A stretch of 56,591 bases of DNA from Rhizobium sp. Root1334 (GTDB lineage: Bacteria; Pseudomonadota; Alphaproteobacteria; Rhizobiales; Rhizobiaceae). The translations under genes and the position numbers were made by a program. Below the pieces are notes generated by a model. The model saw only the letters and a list, made by a program, of their open reading frames with translations, did no database searches and was not told where the DNA came from. Below, piece by piece: positions 52,701 to 56,591 of this stretch (its first letter is position 1; the number at the start of each line of letters is the position of its first letter). The stretch is taken from NCBI RefSeq assembly GCF_001426665.1, contig NZ_LMEY01000011.1:1-56591 (forward strand), written 5' to 3'.

Positions 52701-53378
52701 CCGTTCATCTTTGTGGACGAAGTGCAGGATCTTGCTGGCTACGATCTCGATATCCTGGTGGCCTTGTTCAAAACGCCTTCCCATGTCGTGCTCGTAGGTG
52801 ATCCGAGGCAGGTGACCTACCTCACCCATCTGGAAGCACGCTACGAGAAATACAGGAACGGCGGAATCGAGAACTTCATTCGCGAGAAACTGCCTAAAAA
52901 GGTTTCCTGCGAGATCGATACGGCGAGCCTTGCCACATCGCACCGCAATAGCGCCGCTATTTGTGCATTGTCCTCCAAACTCTATCCTGCCATGGCAGCG
53001 ACCGCTGCATGCGACTGCGACCATTGCCGCCAGCCAGTCCCTGATGACGCAGGACTTCATATCGTCAGGCGCAAGGACCTGCCTCGCTATCTAAAAACGG
53101 GTAAGCCGGTGCAGCTTCGGTGGAGTTCCAGCATCAAGGTCGCGGCGGCCGATCTACCGACGCTTACGTTCGGACGATCTAAAGGCCTCGGTTTTGACCG
53201 CGTCGTTATCTATCCCACGGAAAAAATGATGTCGTGGCTGGAAGACCCAAAGGACCAACTGGAAGGAGAGGCGCGTGCCAAACTGTACGTCGCCTTGACG
53301 AGGGCACGTCATGTCGTCGCTATCGTCCATGACCTTCCGGAGGGCAAGTCGGTTCCGGGATTTTCGATATTCGAGTAG
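52698..53378 (+). pseudogene. UvrD-like helicase, C-terminal fragment
   Basis: The frame reads VYPFIFVDEVQDLAGYDLDIL at its start, which is helicase motif II, then VLVGDPRQVTY (motif III), SCEIDTASLATSHRN (motif IV-like), LTFGRSKGLGFDRVVIYP (motif V) and LYVALTRARHVVAIV (motif VI). Motif I (Walker A) and the N-terminal half are missing. The type (UvrD with C-terminal LTFGRSKGLGFD) is often seen in phage-defence systems such as Gabija-like GajB, but no partner nuclease is visible. The 5' end stops at the junction with the LuxR gene. Confidence 0.75.
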
Positions 53379-53472
53379 TGGAGGTTGCCGGAAAGTCCCC
53401 TTATATAATTCTATGATTTCAGTAAACTGGGTGTTGAGTCGTCGCCAAAATTTGCATGAAATTTGGAAAAAA

Positions 53473-53501
53473 TTGCATTCACGACCATATGTCGCTATAG
53501 T
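53473..53501 (+). promoter_or_regulatory. Sigma-70-type promoter of the AbiE pair
   Basis: TTGCAT (53473-53478) and TATAGT (53496-53501) are 17 bases apart. The expected start is near 53508, so the leader before the ATG at 53520 would be only about a dozen bases long. Confidence 0.6.
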
Positions 53502-53519
53502 GAGTGCAGGAGCTAACCC

Positions 53520-54107
53520 ATGACGAAGTTACAGGAATTGAAAAAGCATCTGCGGTCCGGCAAGGTCTACCGTCGGGAGGATCTCACCCAATGGTCGTCG
53601 TCTGTCGATCGGCATCTTCAGCAGCTGCTGGCAGAAGGATACCTGACCAAGCTATCGACCGGCGTCTATCACCGGCCGAAGCAGACCGCGTTCGGCAAAG
53701 CCCCCGCCGAGGATGACGCGCTCGTCGAGGCTTTCCTGAAGGATGACCGTTACCTCGTCACCTCGCCCAATGCCTATAACAGCCTGGGTGTCGGCGCGAC
53801 GCAGCTCTATAACAAGACCGTCGTCTATAACCATAAGCGCCACGGCAACTTCATGCTGGGCGGCCGAGAGTTCGAGTTCCGCAGAAAGCCAGCCTTCCCC
53901 AAAACCCTGACCAAAGAATTCCTGCTGGTCGACCTGGTCAACAATCTCGACCAACTGGCCGAGGACCGCTATCAGGTGCTGGCCCGCGTGAAGGAACGTG
54001 CCCTGCAGGGCAATCGCACCGCACTCACCCGTGCCGCCAAGGAATACGGCATGGTGCGCACGCGTAAATTCTTCAACACCCTCGCCGCCGACACGCATGC
54101 CAGCTGA
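53520..54107 (+). CDS. AbiEi-like antitoxin (type IV toxin-antitoxin, DUF6088)
   Basis: This 195-residue protein has an N-terminal winged helix (HLRSGKVYRREDLTQWSSSVDRHLQQLLAEGYLTKLSTGVYHRP), and a C-terminal AbiEi-like antitoxin domain (KEFLLVDLVNNLDQLAEDRYQVLARV). Such antitoxins bind their own promoter and counter a nucleotidyltransferase toxin by an indirect route. AGGAG precedes the ATG. The last eleven bases overlap the start of the toxin gene. Confidence 0.88.
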   Translation: MTKLQELKKHLRSGKVYRREDLTQWSSSVDRHLQQLLAEGYLTKLSTGVYHRPKQTAFGKAPAEDDALVEAFLKDDRYLVTSPNAYNSLGVGATQLYNKTVVYNHKRHGNFMLGGREFEFRRKPAFPKTLTKEFLLVDLVNNLDQLAEDRYQVLARVKERALQGNRTALTRAAKEYGMVRTRKFFNTLAADTHAS

Positions 54108-54693
54108 TTTCCTCCATAAGCACAAGGATTTTGCGTCCCTGCTGCGCATCGTCGCTGACCAGATAAAGGTGCAGCCGGTGCTGGTCGAAAAAGACTACTG
54201 GATCATGCATTGCCTGTACGGCCTGCAGCAGCTGGAGATGACGTTCGAGCTGAAGGGAGGCACCTCGCTATCGAAAGGATACCGCATCATCAACCGCTTT
54301 TCGGAGGATATCGATATCCGTATCGAACCGCCGAAGGCAATGGAGGTAAAAACCGGCCCCAATCACGATAAGGCAGCGCATCGTGAAAGCCGCAAGGGCT
54401 TCTATGACTGGCTGGCGGAGACGATCACGATCGACGGCATCCAGAAGATCGAGCGCGATACCGAATTTGACAACGAGACGTATCGCAGCGGCGGCATCCG
54501 CCTCTACTACCCCGAGACGACCGGAACGAAATCGGATCTCAAGGACGGCGTGTTGCTCGAAGCCGGCTTTGACACGGTGGCTCCCAATATCAACAAGGAT
54601 ATCAGCTCCTGGGCCTATGATTACGCGGCATCGCGCGTCGAGCTGATCGATAATCGCGCACTTCCCGTTCACCCCGCACGCCCCATTGGATAG
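54097..54693 (+). pseudogene. AbiEii-type nucleotidyltransferase toxin, 3'-truncated
   Basis: The frame starts MPADFLHKHKDFASLLRIVADQIKVQPVLVEKDYWI and keeps the nucleotidyltransferase core: LKGGTSLSKGYRIINRFSEDIDI, with the GGTSLSK motif and the two catalytic aspartates in SEDIDI. After about DNRALPV (54665) the sequence leaves the family pattern and stops at 54693. Normal members go on for another 80 to 150 residues. About 45 bases later IS66 sequence begins. The toxin is therefore probably inactive, although the catalytic core is whole. Confidence 0.8.
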
Positions 54694-54735
54694 TCCCAAA
54701 AGCGCCTCTCTCGCCCCGGCACCAAGCTCACAGGC

Positions 54736-56169
54736 GCCACCGCCTTCGCTTCCGGCAAATAGACTATTCTTGCGTGTGATCGTTTGGGGACGGATTGCGC
54801 GCTCGACGATATTGGAGTCAATCTCGATGCGGCCGTCACCGAGAAAGCGTTCCAGAGATTGTCGACGGGTCATTGCATAGCGGATCGCTTCCGCGGTCTT
54901 GGACTTGCCAGAGACCTTGGCCAGCTCCTTTTCCCAGATGTCAAAAAGGTTGGCGACAATGGCCGCAGACCGCTCTTGTCGTGCGGCAGCACGGATGTTG
55001 GCATCCTTTCCCCGGATCTCGTCCTCAACCTTCCACAACTCGCTCATCGCCTTCACCGAGGCTGTCGCGGCGTGATTGATACCACCGATATGCAGTTCGT
55101 AGAATTTGCGCCTGACATGCGCCCAGCACCCTGCCAACGTGATGGTTTCGTTGCTGCCTGCCTTGACCTGCTCTTTAACCATGCTCGTATAGGCGCCGTG
55201 CCCATCAACCTGGAGAATGCCGTTGAAGCCGCTCAGGTGACGGGCCACACAGCGCCCACCTCTGCTGTCTTCAAATCTATAGGCGACCATTGGTGGCCCT
55301 GATCCCCCGAACGGCCGATCATCACGTGCATAGGTCCATAGCCATGCCGTCATTGTTTTTCCCGAACCAGGCACCAGGGTCGGCAATGTCGTTTCGTCGG
55401 CAAAGACCCTTTCACCTGCTTTGATTTTCTCCAGGATGTAATCGGCCAGGATCTTGAGCTCGAAGCCGAGATGTCCCATCCATTGAGCCATCACGGAGCG
55501 GCTCAGCGTCACGCTATCGCGCAGGTAGATTGTTTCCTGACGGTAAAGCGGAAGGCCGTCGGCATATTTGGACACGGCGATGTAAGCTAGGAGCTGTTCG
55601 CTCGGCAGTCCGGCTTCGATGATATGGCCAGGGCCTAGAGCCTGCAGCACACCGTCACGCCCTCGGAATGCGTATTTCGGCCGCCGAGTAACGATGATCC
55701 TAAACTTCGGTGGGATGACATCGAGCCGCTCGGATCGGTCTTCGCCAATCAAAACCTTTTCCAGACCTCGACATTCTTGGGGGATTTCAGGCTCGATGAC
55801 CTCCTCGATGCGCTCGAGATGAGCGGCAAAGCCCTTGCGCGGGCGTGCTTCCCGCTTTGGCTTGTCTTTCCGTGACTGGTCGAGCTCGCTGTCGATCGCT
55901 GCCAGGCCGGTCTCGACTTCCTCGAACGCAAAGTCGATCTGATCGTCGTTGATCCCCAGTCGCAGCCGTTCCGAGCGCTTGCCTTTCTGAGCCCGCTCAA
56001 GCACTTTTACAATCGCAGTGAGAGTGGCTATCCGCTCGTCCGTATCCTTCTTGAGCGCTTCAAGCCGGGTGATCTCCGCTCGGGCAGCGGCGCCTTCTGC
56101 GCTCATGGCGACGATCATCGCCTTGAGTGCATCAACGTCGTCAGGAAGGTCCGAAGCAGAGAACATCAT
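54736..56169 (-). pseudogene. tnpC: IS66 transposase TnpC, C-terminally truncated
   Basis: About 478 residues of TnpC remain: a leucine-zipper-like N-terminus (RLEALKKDTDERIATLTAIVKVLERAQ), a zinc-binding-like region, and the DDE transposase domain with the first aspartate in VFADETTLP, the second in LQVDGHGAYTSMV and the glutamate in NIVERAIRP. The coding sequence is lost after NSLFAGSEGGG at about 54736, where about 40 more residues are expected. The open frame continues to 54268 but is only antisense AbiEii sequence. All three catalytic residues are kept. Confidence 0.85.
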
Positions 56170-56243
56170 AGCTGGAAGTAGATCACAAATAGTGATCTTT
56201 TCCTAGCGTTTACAATAACATGCGTGAGATTTCTTGGATGGGT

Positions 56244-56588
56244 TCAACCCGTCGAAAGCGGCCTCCTGATTGTCGCCGGGCGGATCTTCTTCCAATCCAT
56301 TCCGGCGAGTAGGGCCATGAGCTGGGCATGATCCAGACGGATGCGCGCCGCCGTCGCTGCCGGCCAGCAAAAGCCATTTCCTTCGATAACTTTCGAATAG
56401 AGACAGACCCCGCTGCCATCCCACCACACGATCCGGACACGGTCCTTCCGTTTGGAACGGAACACGTAAAGGGCGCTGTTGAAAGGATCGAGACCGCCAT
56501 CCCTGACCAAAGCCATCAACGAAGCCGCTCCCTTGCGAAAGTCGACCGGTTGGCAGGAGACGTAAACGACAACGCCAGACGCAATCAT
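56244..56588 (-). CDS. tnpB: IS66 accessory protein TnpB
   Basis: This 114-residue protein has the TnpB/Orf2 pattern of IS66 elements: VYVSCQPVDFRKGAASLMALV, then SALYVFRSKRKDRVRIVWWDGSGVCLYSKVIE. It is needed with TnpA and TnpC for IS66 transposition, but its activity is not known. It is complete. tnpA would lie past the end of the window. Confidence 0.92.
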   Translation of the reverse strand: MIASGVVVYVSCQPVDFRKGAASLMALVRDGGLDPFNSALYVFRSKRKDRVRIVWWDGSGVCLYSKVIEGNGFCWPAATAARIRLDHAQLMALLAGMDWKKIRPATIRRPLSTG

Positions 56589-56591
56589 GCC

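Larger units (their letters stand above)
54736..56591. mobile_element. IS66-family element, truncated at its right-hand gene end
   Basis: The element contains tnpC (minus, cut at its 3' end) and tnpB (minus, complete), and continues beyond the window end, where tnpA is expected. The end near 54736 lacks the last part of tnpC and a recognisable terminal repeat, so the element was cut by a deletion that also removed the AbiEii 3' end. Confidence 0.8.

Noticed and set aside
52713..53060. N-terminal extension of the LuxR-type frame to 53060
   Set aside because: It is antisense to UvrD helicase motifs that are clearly conserved on the other strand.
54268..54735. C-terminal extension of the IS66 TnpC frame
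   Set aside because: After SEGGG the sequence loses transposase similarity and is antisense to the AbiEii gene.
1..56591. CRISPR arrays, tRNA and rRNA genes
   Set aside because: No regular spacer-repeat pattern and no tRNA- or rRNA-like sequence was noticed in the window.

Overview
The window looks like accessory DNA (plasmid or genomic island) from an alphaproteobacterium of the Rhizobiaceae. The reasons are a hybrid FixL-type haem kinase with FixK and an OmpR-type regulator, a BigR sulfur operon, an EcfG-like promoter, a DUF1127 gene with CCUCCUCCC RNA hairpins, and IS5/IS427 and IS66 elements. The replicon itself cannot be read from the sequence.

Region 1 (about 1-30.9 kb) is a low-oxygen, stress and fermentation island. 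At its centre are a hybrid FixL-like kinase (3236-5149), a FixK-like CRP/FNR regulator (5164-5916) and a divergent OmpR-family regulator resembling FxkR (6061-6774). Around them are small heat-shock, BON, flavin-binding and universal stress proteins, a TPC-type P1B ATPase, an alcohol dehydrogenase, arginine deiminase pathway genes (arcA and a second BON gene destroyed, arcB and arcC intact), a beta-CASP nuclease, a Met-rich EF-hand protein, an adenylate cyclase, an APH/P-loop kinase fusion, an acetyltransferase-pta-ackA-phosphoketolase operon, a P2 cation ATPase, a CBS-BON gene with an internal stop, and an MgtC/DUF4010 protein. I found ten intergenic sites here of the form TTG-N8-CAA, most of them TTGNN-N4-ATCAA or its complement. 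Six have a -10-like hexamer exactly where a class II FNR/FixK promoter needs it. The region therefore reads as one local FixK regulon: low oxygen is sensed by FixL, passed through the OmpR-type regulator to fixK, and FixK switches on acetyl-phosphate fermentation, ion pumps and stress proteins.

Region 2 (31-34.3 kb) is a sulfide/persulfide detoxification operon, blh-bigR-yeeE-yeeE-tauE, with a palindromic operator ahead of it. Region 3 (34.6-42.6 kb) holds a parDE pair, an orphan FixK box, a DUF3300/DUF2950/membrane-protein operon, an MFS remnant cut by a complete IS5-family element, a convergently arranged HigBA-like pair, a cold-shock gene, and a DUF1127 gene followed by four tandem hairpins with CCUCCUCCC loops. 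Region 4 (42.7-50.5 kb) holds a DEDD exonuclease, an unknown protein, and a five-gene detoxification-type cluster opposite a LysR regulator. Region 5 (50.6-56.6 kb) is decayed: a LuxR-type regulator and a UvrD-like helicase are joined head to head with both 5' ends missing, an AbiE-type toxin-antitoxin pair has lost its toxin's 3' end, and a truncated IS66 element runs off the window.

At least five separate truncations or nonsense events show that the segment has been rearranged repeatedly.
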